Of a DNA stretch of 64,000 nt, positions 25,798 to 35,515 are shown piece after piece. The notes beneath the pieces were generated by a model. It was not told where the DNA came from and ran no database searches. It worked only from the letters and a program-made list of their open reading frames with translations. The translations under genes and the position numbers were made by a program. This DNA is from an uncultured Spirochaetaceae bacterium (GTDB taxonomy: Bacteria > Spirochaetota > Spirochaetia > Sphaerochaetales > Sphaerochaetaceae), in assembly GCA_944389505.1 (NCBI GenBank), contig CALXMP010000008.1:1-64000 (forward strand), given 5' to 3'. Numbering within the stretch: the stretch's first letter is position 1; each line of letters starts with the position of its first letter.

Positions 25798-26937
25798 ATG
25801 AGGAGAATCTATCTCGACAATGCCGCCACATCATTTCCAAAAGCACCTGGGACTGGAGAGGCGATAAGAAGATTCATAGATGAGGATGGAGTGAGTCTGT
25901 ATAGGACCGCATCCAAAAAGGCTGATGATATATGGGACAGCATCTTCGATCTGAGAGAGATGCTCTCAAAACTGTATCACTACCCCCATCCTGAGTGCAT
26001 TGCATTCACGATGAATGTGACGGAAGCGCTGAACTTCATGATAAAGGGAGTGATTCCCGAAAGTGGACATGCAGTCGTGACATCCTCGGAGCACAATGCT
26101 GTGATGAGACCTCTCTCGCAGATCAGAGCGGGAGTATCACGTATTCCATCGGATAGATATGGCTACTCCGATATGGACAGGCTTGAGGAGCTTATCCAGA
26201 GGGATACGAAGGCAATCATCATCAATGCCGCAAGCAATGTATCCGGGGCAGTACAGGATATAGCGAAGGCTGGAGAGATAGCAGAAGCGCATGGCATTCC
26301 ACTCATCATCGATGCAGCTCAGGCATCCCCTCACGTCGATATAGACATGGAAAAGCTCAATGCAGCGGCTGTATGCTTCACAGGTCATAAGAGCTTCCTC
26401 GGCCCACAGGGCACTGGTGGCGTAATAATCCGCAGGGATATAGCAGAGAGAATCCAGCCACTTATTGCAGGAGGGACAGGCACGGAGAGCGACAATGAGG
26501 ATATACCATCCACAGTCCCTGAGAGGTTGCGTGCAGGAACGGAGAATCTTCCAGGACTTATAGGACTCCAGCATGCGGTAGCATATACCATCAGCCATCT
26601 TGAAAGCATCAAGGAGAGGATGGAAGCTCTCTCTGAAAGACTCTACGAAGGGCTTATGGCGATAGAGGGCATAGCGGTGCATGGCCCTTCCCTCGATACC
26701 CCAAGAACCGCTGTCTTCTCGATTACGGCAGAGGGAAAGGATCCTGCGGATATCGCAGCAATCCTTCTCGACAGAGGAAATATAGAGACGAGGGTCGGAC
26801 TTCACTGCGCCCCATCAGCGCACAGGACGCTTGGCACATTCCCGGGAGGTACGCTCAGGATATCGCCGGGGCCATTCACCGAAGACAGTGATATCGATAC
26901 ACTGCTCTGTCTTCTAAGGGAGATCATCAATGAGTGA
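25798..26937 (+). CDS. NifS-like class V aminotransferase (cysteine desulfurase/selenocysteine lyase type)
   Basis: From ATG 25798 the protein starts MRRIYLDNAATSFPKAP. It has LIIDAAQASPHVD, the PLP lysine in CFTGHKSFLGPQG and RVGLHCAPSAHR near the end, where the Cys would bear persulfide or selenide. Length is 379 residues. An in-frame ATG 24 nt earlier lies within the promoter, so it is less likely. The stop overlaps the XdhC-type gene by 8 bp. In this context it likely supplies sulfur or selenium to the molybdenum cofactor or to SelD; general Fe-S duty is the alternative. Confidence 0.88.
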   Translation: MRRIYLDNAATSFPKAPGTGEAIRRFIDEDGVSLYRTASKKADDIWDSIFDLREMLSKLYHYPHPECIAFTMNVTEALNFMIKGVIPESGHAVVTSSEHNAVMRPLSQIRAGVSRIPSDRYGYSDMDRLEELIQRDTKAIIINAASNVSGAVQDIAKAGEIAEAHGIPLIIDAAQASPHVDIDMEKLNAAAVCFTGHKSFLGPQGTGGVIIRRDIAERIQPLIAGGTGTESDNEDIPSTVPERLRAGTENLPGLIGLQHAVAYTISHLESIKERMEALSERLYEGLMAIEGIAVHGPSLDTPRTAVFSITAEGKDPADIAAILLDRGNIETRVGLHCAPSAHRTLGTFPGGTLRISPGPFTEDSDIDTLLCLLREIINE

Positions 26938-27853
26938 ATTCTATAGAACGATGAGGAAGCTGCTTGCAGAGCATGGCAGTGTGGAAAGAAGAACTGACAC
27001 GGAAACAGGAAAGGAAGCTCTGTTCCTGGATGGCCGGTTCATCATAGGTGATGACGGTGACTACAGCCAGACAGAGAGGATAAAGGCTGAGCCTGTGCTC
27101 ATATTGTTCGGCGCAGGGCATGTCGGAAAGGCCCTATACGACCTTGCCATGCTGCAGGGTATACGGACAATCGTGCTTGATGACCGCGAAGAGCTGCTTA
27201 CAGAGCAGCGATTCCCTCAGGCAGAGAGGCACATAGGCCCGTTCAGCAAACTCCTGTCCAGGGAATATGATGCCATATCGCCATACTATGCCATATTCAC
27301 CCATGGCCATTCCTATGACAAGGACTGTCTGAGATATGCTCTTTCACATAAATCAGCGTACATCGGAATGATAGGCTCAAAGAAGAAAGCCTCAGTCCAG
27401 CTTGAGGCGATGATACAGGAGGGATTCCCTGAAGATGATGTAAGCAAGGTCCACAGTCCTATAGGACTTTCCATCAATGCTGTCACACCCGAGGAGATTG
27501 CTGTTGCGATAATGGCTGAGATCATCACCACGTTCCGGGATGACAGGAATACAATCAGCATCGATGGAGCGTTGCTCGATGCCTTGGCAGATAAGAAAGG
27601 CATGACGGTAAGAATCATCGAGAAGGAAGGCTCCGCACCCAGGGGAAAAGGCACGATGATGTTTGTCACGGAGGATGGAGTCTATTCGACAATAGGAGGA
27701 GGTGCTGTCGAGAGGCTGGCAATCAGGCATGCTGAGGAGATGCTCCGTGAGGGAATCGATACGGATATAGTTGACTACGGCCTTGAAAGCGGAGGAAATA
27801 CAGGCATGATCTGCGGAGGCAATCTCCGCGTGCTTTTCAGGGCACGGGGCTGA
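26930..27853 (+). CDS. XdhC/CoxI family molybdenum-cofactor chaperone, domain order reversed
   Basis: The 307-residue protein has a Rossmann domain first (VLILFGAGHVGKALYDLA near 55-73, DDREEL, GMIGSKKK) and the XdhC_CoxI segment last (KEGSAPRGKGTMMF near 232-245, STIGGGAVE, ICGGNLRVLF). Canonical XdhC has the CoxI part first. XdhC binds molybdenum cofactor, aids its sulfuration and loads xanthine dehydrogenase. Coupling by 8 bp to a desulfurase fits that job. The stop end overlaps the convergent flavodoxin gene by 17 bp. Confidence 0.85.
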   Translation: MSEFYRTMRKLLAEHGSVERRTDTETGKEALFLDGRFIIGDDGDYSQTERIKAEPVLILFGAGHVGKALYDLAMLQGIRTIVLDDREELLTEQRFPQAERHIGPFSKLLSREYDAISPYYAIFTHGHSYDKDCLRYALSHKSAYIGMIGSKKKASVQLEAMIQEGFPEDDVSKVHSPIGLSINAVTPEEIAVAIMAEIITTFRDDRNTISIDGALLDALADKKGMTVRIIEKEGSAPRGKGTMMFVTEDGVYSTIGGGAVERLAIRHAEEMLREGIDTDIVDYGLESGGNTGMICGGNLRVLFRARG

Positions 27854-28358
27854 TGTAATCCACTACAGGATCGAGATAGCGGTCATCGACCCATGATACG
27901 CTCCAGCCCGATTCGGCTATAGCCTTCTCTGTCAGCGTCCATTCCGATTCCGGCTTGCGCTTAACCATTCTCCGGAGCAATCCCATAAGCCGCCTATCCA
28001 GAAAGGACAGGGCGTCCTCATTGATCTCCCCTCTGCCATACGACATAGGAATATCATCGAGACCATTGATTTTGCGGAGCTTCGCTATATACTCCGGGCT
28101 GAACTCAGTTCCGCCCACTGCAAAGACATAGAGACGCTTATCGGAAAGAGAACCACGGAACTTACGGATGAAATCGAGACCATTGATTCTATCAGCATAA
28201 ACGCCACCTATAAGGATTATCGTGGAGAAATCCCTTATGAGCTCTGCCTTCATGTTCTCGTTCTCTATCGCATCCGCGCCCGTCCTCTCCTTGAGCATAA
28301 GCGCATATTTCCTCGATGCTCCGTATTTCGATCTGAAAAGGATTGCTGTTTCCGACAT
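27837..28358 (-). CDS. Flavodoxin-domain protein
   Basis: The 173-residue protein begins ILFRSKYGASRKYA, the FMN phosphate loop of flavodoxin-like proteins such as HemG, followed by IILIGGVYADRI and FAVGGTEFS. The C-terminal WTLTEKAI region fits the flavodoxin_5 type. It may pass electrons to or from the neighbouring molybdenum hydroxylases; protoporphyrinogen oxidase activity is less likely here. TATCAT lies 6 nt before the ATG with no ribosome-binding site, so it may be leaderless. Confidence 0.75.
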   Translation of the reverse strand: MSETAILFRSKYGASRKYALMLKERTGADAIENENMKAELIRDFSTIILIGGVYADRINGLDFIRKFRGSLSDKRLYVFAVGGTEFSPEYIAKLRKINGLDDIPMSYGRGEINEDALSFLDRRLMGLLRRMVKRKPESEWTLTEKAIAESGWSVSWVDDRYLDPVVDYISPVP

Positions 28359-28380
28359 ACATTAATGATAGCACGGAAAA

Positions 28381-28410
28381 TGCGGCAGCTATCGATAATC
28401 CGCTGCCGCA
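28381..28410 (-). terminator. Terminator of the molybdenum hydroxylase operon
   Basis: TGCGGCAGC (28381-28389) pairs with GCTGCCGCA (28402-28410) around a 12-nt loop. Read on the minus strand the stem is followed by TTTTCC. It ends the xdhA-xdhD operon just before the flavodoxin gene. Confidence 0.8.
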
Positions 28411-28418
28411 CTCTCAAA

Positions 28419-31292
28419 TCAGAATTTACCGAGAGCCTTAAGGATCTTCTCCCCTGTTATCGGCCAGGATCTGACCCATACACCGGTTGCATCGGCGATA
28501 GCCATGGCTATTGCAGGAGCTGCACCATTGCAGGCGATCTCGGATATCGATTTAGCTCCGAACGGGCCATAGTCGTCATTCACATCAATCAGCACTGCCT
28601 TCATGTCATCAGGAGCATCCTGGATCATAGGCACACCGTAATCCGTGAATGTCGTGGTCAGGCACTTCCCGTCCTTATCGAGAATCATATCCTCATAGAG
28701 CGTATGGCCTATGCTCTTGAGGACGGCGCCATACATCTGGCATAGCGCAAGCTCTGGATTGATCGGAGTTCCGGCATCCTGAAGCGCATAGAACTTCCTG
28801 ACCTTGATCTCCCCGGTCCTGACATTGACAGCGACCTCGGCAAAGTGAGCTCCATACGGGACAGCGAAGTTCGGTGTCGTGAAAGAGCCTGTTCCGACAA
28901 GCTGCCCACGCCCTGTACCGGACGTTGCAGTGTGGGATATCTCATAATACGAGAGCTTCCTGCCATCTTCTGCGACAACATACCCAGGGTATTCCACTGA
29001 AAGCTTCTCCACAGGGACTTCCAGCTGTAGCGCAGCCTCCTCTAGCGTCTTTCTCAGGAGGTCCTTCGCAGCATTGAGCGACGCGTTTCCTGAGAAATAT
29101 GTCCCAGATGATGCATATGCGCCGGTATCGAACATGCAGGCATCGGTATCGCCAGAGACGACGGAAACGCTCTCAAGAGGCACCTTCATCACCTCTGCTA
29201 CGCACTTTGCGGAGATTGTATCAAGCCCTGTCCCGATATCCGCACCGCCGGAAAGAACGATGAACGTTCCATCAGTGAGGAGCTTCACCTGGGCGTTGGA
29301 ATGATCAAGTCCGGGAAGGCCGGAGCCCTGCTGTATCATTGCAAAGCCCTTTCCGATCTTCCAGTCAGGATCATCGGAGACCTCATGCTTTCCCCATCCG
29401 ATCATCTCAGCACCTTTGTCGAGGGCTTCCCTAAGTCCGCAGGAACCGACAGGGACGACAACACCTTCCCTTCCTTCTCCCAGACCTCTGAGGATCTCAA
29501 GCATATAGCCCTTCTCCACGATATTCTTCCTTGCCATCTCCAGAGGATCGACCCCGAGCTTCATTGCAAGCTCTCCCATGGCAGAGACTATCGCGAAGTA
29601 TCCCTTAGGTGCTCCGTAGCCCTGGTAGGCACCGGCCGGAGGCGTATTGGTGTAATACGTGAAGAGATCGTAGTACATATTATCGACGCGGAAGATCGGG
29701 AGCGTCTTGGACGATGCATTCATAGGGACTGTAAGACAATGGTTGCCATATGGCCCGGTATTTGCCCTTACATCCATATAGATTGCAGTGATTGTCCCAT
29801 CCTTCTTTCCGCCCATCTTCACACGGATTCTCATCGGATGGCGCGTGGAGTTGGCGAAGAACTCCTCAGCTCTGGTATTCCGGTAGTATATGGACTTGCC
29901 GGTCTTCCAGACTGCGTATCCTACAAGATCCTCTACGAGGATATCCTGCTTGGAGCCATAACCGCCTCCTACCCGTTCCTTGATGACATGGACCTTATGC
30001 TCAGGAATCTGGCACACAGTCGCCACAATTCGCCTTACATGGAAAGGAACCTGGGTAGAGCAGTTCAGGGTAAGCCTTCCCCCCTCTATATGCCCATAGC
30101 ATACATGGGGCTCAAGAGGAGTGCACTGCACCTGGCTTGTCTGATAGGTCTCATCGATGACAGCATCGGCTTCCCTGAAGCCCTTCTCGATATCCCCTAT
30201 TCCGCCATGGGCTGCAGCCGCGATGTTCTTCCTTATATCGCTATGGAGAGGGAACTGGTAAATGACCTTCTCCTCATCGGGATCAGCGCTCTTATTGTAC
30301 TCATCAAGATCATCGGGTGCACCGGATACATACTCGACAACTCCGTTATGAACCAGAGGTGCGCCATCGGCCATAGCCTCTTCTACTGTAAGGACAGGCT
30401 CGATAGGATCATATACCACCTTGATAAGCGATGCAGCCTTCTCTGCTGTCTCCATATCCTTTGCAACGATAGCAGCAACTCTGTCGCCGACATGTCGGAC
30501 CTTGCGATTCAGCAGACGTCTGTCATATGGCGAAGGCTCCGGATTTCCCTGACCTGCCTGCATGTAGTAGACATCAGGGCAGTTGAATGCCGTGATAATA
30601 TCCTCGACACCATCAACCTTCATTGCCTCAGAGAGATCGATTGAGCGGATATATGCGTGGGCAAAAGGAGAACGGAGCACATGCATGACGCACGAACCCG
30701 GCTCCACCCTGTCCTCGACAAAGAGCTTTCCACCAGCTGCGAGCGGCTTGGCATCGATCTTACCTGAAGGCTTGCCGACAACTCTCAAAGATGAACGGAA
30801 CGCTGGAGCTATCTTTGTACGGTATTCCCCATACATTCTCTTCTCGCGCGCAAGCTGCACAGCGAGGTAGTAATGCTCATAGCCTGCATCCCTGATGAAT
30901 ATGCCAGAGAGCGCATTCTTTATCTCATCCTTCGAAGGATTGGGATTCTTCTCAAGAAGATATGAAAGAAGCAATGCCGCCTCCGGTGCGTTGTAAGCGC
31001 TCTGAACGACACCTGCATCGATCATCGCCTGCTGCACATCGCTGATTTCCCTTCCCGAAAGGAGGGATTCAGGAGTCCTTATTGAAGCACCCTCAGCCTG
31101 ATAGAGCAGTATGAGGTTGGAATATGCAGGACGATCGTTGAAAATGATTGTATCAGAACCGGCAAATCCCTCCCTGTCATCGGAGTCTCTCAGAGAGACA
31201 TAGCCTGATCTGTAGAGGACATCCCTCAGCCTTTCATCGGCGGCCCCTGAAAGAACCGTGCTGCGGCCATTGATCTCAGCTCTTATTTCCAT
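28419..31292 (-). CDS. xdhD: XdhD-type molybdenum hydroxylase catalytic subunit
   Basis: At 957 residues it matches E. coli XdhD (956). The molybdopterin domains include VGGGYGSKQD, GAYQGYGAPKG, GGADIGTGLDT and the catalytic Glu in GAKSISEI. The first 170 residues align with a ferredoxin-like 2Fe-2S module but lack its cysteines: QSAYNAPE replaces QCGFCTPG, and FIRDAGY replaces CRCTGY. Electrons must then leave through the separate 2Fe-2S protein. Selenium-dependent members act on purines, nicotinate or similar rings; with ygfK and ssnA nearby a purine is most likely. Last gene of a five-gene operon. Confidence 0.92.
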   Translation of the reverse strand: MEIRAEINGRSTVLSGAADERLRDVLYRSGYVSLRDSDDREGFAGSDTIIFNDRPAYSNLILLYQAEGASIRTPESLLSGREISDVQQAMIDAGVVQSAYNAPEAALLLSYLLEKNPNPSKDEIKNALSGIFIRDAGYEHYYLAVQLAREKRMYGEYRTKIAPAFRSSLRVVGKPSGKIDAKPLAAGGKLFVEDRVEPGSCVMHVLRSPFAHAYIRSIDLSEAMKVDGVEDIITAFNCPDVYYMQAGQGNPEPSPYDRRLLNRKVRHVGDRVAAIVAKDMETAEKAASLIKVVYDPIEPVLTVEEAMADGAPLVHNGVVEYVSGAPDDLDEYNKSADPDEEKVIYQFPLHSDIRKNIAAAAHGGIGDIEKGFREADAVIDETYQTSQVQCTPLEPHVCYGHIEGGRLTLNCSTQVPFHVRRIVATVCQIPEHKVHVIKERVGGGYGSKQDILVEDLVGYAVWKTGKSIYYRNTRAEEFFANSTRHPMRIRVKMGGKKDGTITAIYMDVRANTGPYGNHCLTVPMNASSKTLPIFRVDNMYYDLFTYYTNTPPAGAYQGYGAPKGYFAIVSAMGELAMKLGVDPLEMARKNIVEKGYMLEILRGLGEGREGVVVPVGSCGLREALDKGAEMIGWGKHEVSDDPDWKIGKGFAMIQQGSGLPGLDHSNAQVKLLTDGTFIVLSGGADIGTGLDTISAKCVAEVMKVPLESVSVVSGDTDACMFDTGAYASSGTYFSGNASLNAAKDLLRKTLEEAALQLEVPVEKLSVEYPGYVVAEDGRKLSYYEISHTATSGTGRGQLVGTGSFTTPNFAVPYGAHFAEVAVNVRTGEIKVRKFYALQDAGTPINPELALCQMYGAVLKSIGHTLYEDMILDKDGKCLTTTFTDYGVPMIQDAPDDMKAVLIDVNDDYGPFGAKSISEIACNGAAPAIAMAIADATGVWVRSWPITGEKILKALGKF

Positions 31293-31977
31293 CGTTGCCC
31301 TCCTCGAAGATCACAGAAAAAAGATAGCGCTTGTACTCAGCAGATCCGAGCGTATCGCTTTCGAGGACCATATCCTTATAGCAATCACGGCTGCCAGATG
31401 CGATTGCAGACGGCATCGCTGTGTATGCATAATGGTCACCGCACCTTGCTGCCGTGACGACAGCATGCATGTGGGATGCACGTGATATACGCTTCACAGT
31501 ACCATCGGCATTGCTATTGACAGAGATGGAAAGCACTATCCACTCAGGCTCATGGTTTTTGATGTAATCGCAATAGAGAATGCTCCTTGCTGAGCTTCCA
31601 TCATAGACAAGAACAGTGGCGGTTGATGCCAGAAGCGCTGCGGTCATATAGCCATCAGCCCTGCATGATGCTGCATTACCGCCTATTGTTGCCATATTGC
31701 GCTGCTGGAGCGATGGACAGGATGCAGCTGCAGTCCTGATCACAGGGGGAACAATCCCTGATGATGCTACATCCTCAAGCTTTGCACCGGCCCCGATAAC
31801 CACATTGCTGCCTTCAGCTGTGATTGCCCCGGGAATGAACCCATTGATATCAATAAGATCCTCGAACTCACTGCCCAAGGTAAGAACGGTTGTTCCTCCC
31901 AAAAGATAAGCGCTTCCTGCAATCTCCTTTCTGAGCCTGTATGCCTCTTCCGGCGCTGAAGGCCGATGTATCCTCAT
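31276..31977 (-). CDS. ygfM: FAD-binding hydroxylase subunit (YgfM-like)
   Basis: From ATG 31977 (ATGA overlap with the preceding gene's stop) the 233-residue protein has the CO-dehydrogenase-type flavoprotein pattern: AYLLGGTTVLT and NMATIGGNAASC for FAD contact. Upstream in-frame sequence lies inside the neighbouring gene and is not used. In E. coli ygfM precedes xdhD in the same way. The 3' end overlaps xdhD by 17 bp. It likely passes electrons from the XdhD subunit to NAD or a flavodoxin. Confidence 0.8.
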   Translation of the reverse strand: MRIHRPSAPEEAYRLRKEIAGSAYLLGGTTVLTLGSEFEDLIDINGFIPGAITAEGSNVVIGAGAKLEDVASSGIVPPVIRTAAASCPSLQQRNMATIGGNAASCRADGYMTAALLASTATVLVYDGSSARSILYCDYIKNHEPEWIVLSISVNSNADGTVKRISRASHMHAVVTAARCGDHYAYTAMPSAIASGSRDCYKDMVLESDTLGSAEYKRYLFSVIFEEGNDGNKS

Positions 31978-32846
31978 TTCTCCTCCTCTCCGATCACTCC
32001 CGGCTCTGCTCCATTGACGATGGCTTCCAGGAAGTATGTGAGCATCCTTGCTGTTGTATGGCGCCTGTACTTCGGCATCGCATGCGGGGATATAGCATGA
32101 TCCCACGCATCGAGGAAGTCCGGCACGATATCCGCAAGCTCATCAACAGGACGCCTTATGATCATAGACTCTGCCTCACGGCTGCGTATTACCTTCGGGC
32201 CTGCAGCCCCTGAGGATGCCCTGAAATCCGAGATGATCCCATCCTTCACGGAACATGCGGCAGATAGTGATAGCTTGGAAATGGCATTTGCCTTCCGCAT
32301 TCCTATCTTCCTATAGAACATATATGTGAAGTCGTGAGGAGGGATTATGACGCTCTTTATGATCTCATCATCCGCAAGGGCTGTCTTCTTGGAGCCGAGG
32401 ATGAAGTCATCGAGGAGCATTCTCCTCTCCCCGTCGAATGAAGCAAGAACAACCTCTGCATCAAGCAGGATCAGAGGCTGGGGAAGATCACCCTTAGGGG
32501 ATGCATTCCCTATATTCCCTCCGATTGTGGCTGTATTGCGCAGCGCTATTGCTCCCATTCCTGAGGCAGCCTTCCTGACATGCCAAGGAACGATATCGGA
32601 AGAAGCGATCTCTGCAGCCGTTGCCAGAGCCATGATCTCCACAGATCCATCCTCAAGCTTCCGGATTCCCTTAAGCTCCTTCAGCCCTGATATCACCATG
32701 ACAGGGAATCCGGGATTGGGCGCTGTCCCCTGGGCACGCCTGTGCTGCACCATTATATCCGTACCGCCTGCAAGCGGAACAGCCTTCTCTGCTTTCCTCA
32801 GGAGAAGGGCCTCCTCAAGTGTCTCTGGTACATAATTCACTGCCAT
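31974..32846 (-). CDS. xdhB: FAD-binding subunit of molybdenum hydroxylase (XdhB type)
   Basis: The 290-residue protein (E. coli XdhB has 292) has VPLAGGTDIMVQ and RNTATIGGNIGNASPKGD, the two FAD-binding loops, then MFYRKIGMRKANAIS. It is the electron-transfer flavoprotein of an XdhABC-type enzyme. It overlaps the 2Fe-2S gene by 10 bp and ygfM by 4 bp. Two different FAD subunits in one operon suggest two catalytic assemblies. Confidence 0.92.
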   Translation of the reverse strand: MAVNYVPETLEEALLLRKAEKAVPLAGGTDIMVQHRRAQGTAPNPGFPVMVISGLKELKGIRKLEDGSVEIMALATAAEIASSDIVPWHVRKAASGMGAIALRNTATIGGNIGNASPKGDLPQPLILLDAEVVLASFDGERRMLLDDFILGSKKTALADDEIIKSVIIPPHDFTYMFYRKIGMRKANAISKLSLSAACSVKDGIISDFRASSGAAGPKVIRSREAESMIIRRPVDELADIVPDFLDAWDHAISPHAMPKYRRHTTARMLTYFLEAIVNGAEPGVIGEEEK

Positions 32847-33322
32847 AGATCACCTCCGCGCTCAGCTGCAAGCCTGATGCTGTCGACTATCAGATCATAT
32901 CCTGTGCATCTGCAGATATTCCCGCTTATCGCCATGCGGATCGCGTTCTCATCTGGATTGGGATTCGCAGAGAGAAGCGCATATGCGGCCATGACCATCC
33001 CAGGTATGCAGAATCCGCACTGGACAGCGCCTCCATCACGGAATGCATCGACAAGGCATTTACCCTTCTCTGTATCCCTTATTCCTTCTATTGTGTAGAT
33101 CTCACTGCCCTCACAGGCACCTACAGGAATGATGCAGCTTGTGACAAGCTTCCCATCCTTTATGATCGAGCATGCGCCGCATTCGCCCTCACCGCAGCCT
33201 TCCTTGACCCCGGTGAGCTTCAGCTCATCCCTGAGCACATCGATAAGCCGCGTAAGCGGATTGCCTGCAAAGACAACGCGCGAACCATTAACGCTGAAAA
33301 CAATCTTCCTAAGCATTCTCAA
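32837..33322 (-). CDS. xdhC: 2Fe-2S subunit of molybdenum hydroxylase
   Basis: The 161-residue protein contains both clusters: CGEGECGACSI with a later Cys in SCIIPV, and QCGFCIPG with NICRCTGYD. It is the only small 2Fe-2S subunit in the operon, so XdhA and perhaps XdhD share it. The symbol follows E. coli xdhABC and is not the XdhC chaperone family. It overlaps xdhA by 14 bp. Confidence 0.93.
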   Translation of the reverse strand: MRMLRKIVFSVNGSRVVFAGNPLTRLIDVLRDELKLTGVKEGCGEGECGACSIIKDGKLVTSCIIPVGACEGSEIYTIEGIRDTEKGKCLVDAFRDGGAVQCGFCIPGMVMAAYALLSANPNPDENAIRMAISGNICRCTGYDLIVDSIRLAAERGGDLWQ

Positions 33323-35447
33323 GTGCCTCCTCGATATCCTCAGGCGGAATAGGTATCTTAGTGACGGTTATGCCGAGAGCCCGCTCAACAGCATCGACAT
33401 ATGCTGCATCGGCGCCATTGAACACAAGCTCTCCCATACCCTTTGCCCCCTGCGGGCCCCACTGGTACGGATTATCCTCCAGGAACCACTCCTGACGCGG
33501 GAAATCCATTGATGTCGGAATAACATAGTCAGACATCGAAGACTGCCTGAAATGTCCGTTCCTATTCTCCATTTTCTCCATGGATGCATACCCCAGGGAC
33601 TGGATGACACCGCCGTTCACCTGACCATGGACAATAAGCTCATCGATTGCGTGGCCTATTTCATGACAGGTCCAGATTCCTGTCGTCCTGACCTCATTCG
33701 TAAGCTTGTCGACCTCAACCTCAACGCAGGCAGCTCCCCAGCCATAGCCAAGATAGGCATCTCCTCTGAATGTTGACTGATCCCATGGATGCCCATCAGG
33801 ATGCTGGTACTCCTTCTCGACGGAGAAGTCTCCCTCATTCCAGCGCTCCTTCATCTCCAGCGCACAGTCCTCGGCGATCTTTCCAACGATCATGGTAGAG
33901 CGCGAGGCCGCAGTCGGACCGGAATCTGGGACGAGCGATGTATCGGGGTTATCATAATCGACCTGCTCCATATCGATCTTGAGCGCATTGGCAACAATCT
34001 TCCTCAGAGCGGTCTGGAAACCCTGTCCCATCTCCGTCGAACCTACTTCGATGCGGACTCTGTTGCCGCTCTTCACAAGTCTGGCATGTGCCTTGATGAT
34101 TGCCTGCTCACCATTTCCGGTGAATGCACCGCCATGGTTGTAGAAAGACATGCCGATGCCCTTTCCGGAACCGATGGCGTATTCCTTTGACTTCCTGAAG
34201 TAATCAGAGGCATCAGCGATCTTCTTCATCATCTCCGGAAGCTTCACTTCTTCGACGATATGGCCATTGGTGACGGTCTCTCCGCCCTTCTTTATGAAAT
34301 ACCTGGCTTTGTACTCTGCTGGATCGAAGCCGAACTTCCTTGCAATATGATCCAGATGCGTCTCAATCGCAAAGAGCGTCTGAGGAGCTCCAAAGCCACG
34401 GAACGCATCTGAAGGGAACGTATTTGTCGCAACACCGACGCCCTTGAGGTATGTCGCAGGGAAATCATAGACACCATTGGCATGGAATACTCCGCGCTGG
34501 AGAACGACATACGAAGCGGAGAGATACGCTCCGCAGTTGTAGTATATCGTGCCATCTATGCCGAGGATATTCCCCTCCTTATCCAGAGCCGTGCGGAAAA
34601 TGGTCTTGGAAGGATGGCGCTTCACCGAGTAGAGCATATCCTCCTCTCTTGTGAAGATAAGCTTGATCGGCTTTTGTATGACGCTTTCAGCAACAAGAAG
34701 AGGACCCGCAAGAACATCGGGGAAGTGCTCCTTGCCTCCGAACGCGCCTCCTGTCGTTGTCTGCCTTATGATTATATCCTCAGGCTGAAGGCCAAGAAGC
34801 CCTGCAACGGATTTTCGTACATAGAACGGGCACTGCGCTGAGATATAGATGACATACTTGCCATCCTCCATCGTGATGACAGCACCATTCGTCTCAAGAT
34901 GCACATGCTCCTGGAATCCAGTCTCAATCGTCTCTGTAAAGACAGAGTCAGCCCTGTCCATGATGCCCTGCATCTTCTCGCCCTTCTCGCAGAAAAGTGA
35001 GCAGAGGACATTATCCTCTCCGACGATAGGCCCGCCCTTCAACGCAAGGGCATCATCGATTGTCACAGCAGGTTCCTGCTCGGTATAGCTTATCCTCACA
35101 TTCGAAGCAAGATAATCAAGCATGTTCCTGTCAGGACCTACAAGAAGTCCGATGGTCTCACCGACATACCTCACATCGCCATCGGCAAAGCATCTCCAGT
35201 CCTTTGCAATCATCCACAGCTCATTCTTCCCGCCTTCAGGTATATCCTTGGCAGAGATGAAATAATATCCTTCAGGAAGCTGGGGCACCGATATGCTGTC
35301 TATCGTACCGCGCGGGATATCCGAACGGATCATCCTGGCATAGAGCATATCAGGAAAGGAGTAATCCGAGGCATACATCGCCTCTCCCCTCGCCTTGGCC
35401 TCTGCATCGACCCTGACAACCCTGTCATCAATGCAATTTATAGGCAT
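33309..35447 (-). CDS. xdhA: XdhA-type molybdenum hydroxylase catalytic subunit
   Basis: Starting at ATG 35447 (GGAGG 4 nt upstream) the protein has 712 residues. It shows TTGGAFGGKE, RGFGAPQ, STEMGQGFQ and the catalytic Glu in KGMGELVF, typical of the xanthine dehydrogenase molybdenum subunit. It probably holds a cyanolysable sulfur or selenium ligand; the linked selD, yedE and desulfurase genes favour selenium. It is the first gene of the operon, downstream of a TATAAT promoter overlapped by the GTTGC operator. Confidence 0.92.
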   Translation of the reverse strand: MPINCIDDRVVRVDAEAKARGEAMYASDYSFPDMLYARMIRSDIPRGTIDSISVPQLPEGYYFISAKDIPEGGKNELWMIAKDWRCFADGDVRYVGETIGLLVGPDRNMLDYLASNVRISYTEQEPAVTIDDALALKGGPIVGEDNVLCSLFCEKGEKMQGIMDRADSVFTETIETGFQEHVHLETNGAVITMEDGKYVIYISAQCPFYVRKSVAGLLGLQPEDIIIRQTTTGGAFGGKEHFPDVLAGPLLVAESVIQKPIKLIFTREEDMLYSVKRHPSKTIFRTALDKEGNILGIDGTIYYNCGAYLSASYVVLQRGVFHANGVYDFPATYLKGVGVATNTFPSDAFRGFGAPQTLFAIETHLDHIARKFGFDPAEYKARYFIKKGGETVTNGHIVEEVKLPEMMKKIADASDYFRKSKEYAIGSGKGIGMSFYNHGGAFTGNGEQAIIKAHARLVKSGNRVRIEVGSTEMGQGFQTALRKIVANALKIDMEQVDYDNPDTSLVPDSGPTAASRSTMIVGKIAEDCALEMKERWNEGDFSVEKEYQHPDGHPWDQSTFRGDAYLGYGWGAACVEVEVDKLTNEVRTTGIWTCHEIGHAIDELIVHGQVNGGVIQSLGYASMEKMENRNGHFRQSSMSDYVIPTSMDFPRQEWFLEDNPYQWGPQGAKGMGELVFNGADAAYVDAVERALGITVTKIPIPPEDIEEALENA

Positions 35448-35515
35448 ACATCCTCCTTCCATTATATTTTTCTTTACATAATGAAGAATTAGCACCATGC
35501 CATCCTTCAATAGAG

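Noticed and set aside
29301-30644. 447-codon open frame on the plus strand inside xdhD
   Set aside because: It lies antisense to a clearly coding gene, has no family motif and no ribosome-binding site; such shadows are common in mid-GC genes.
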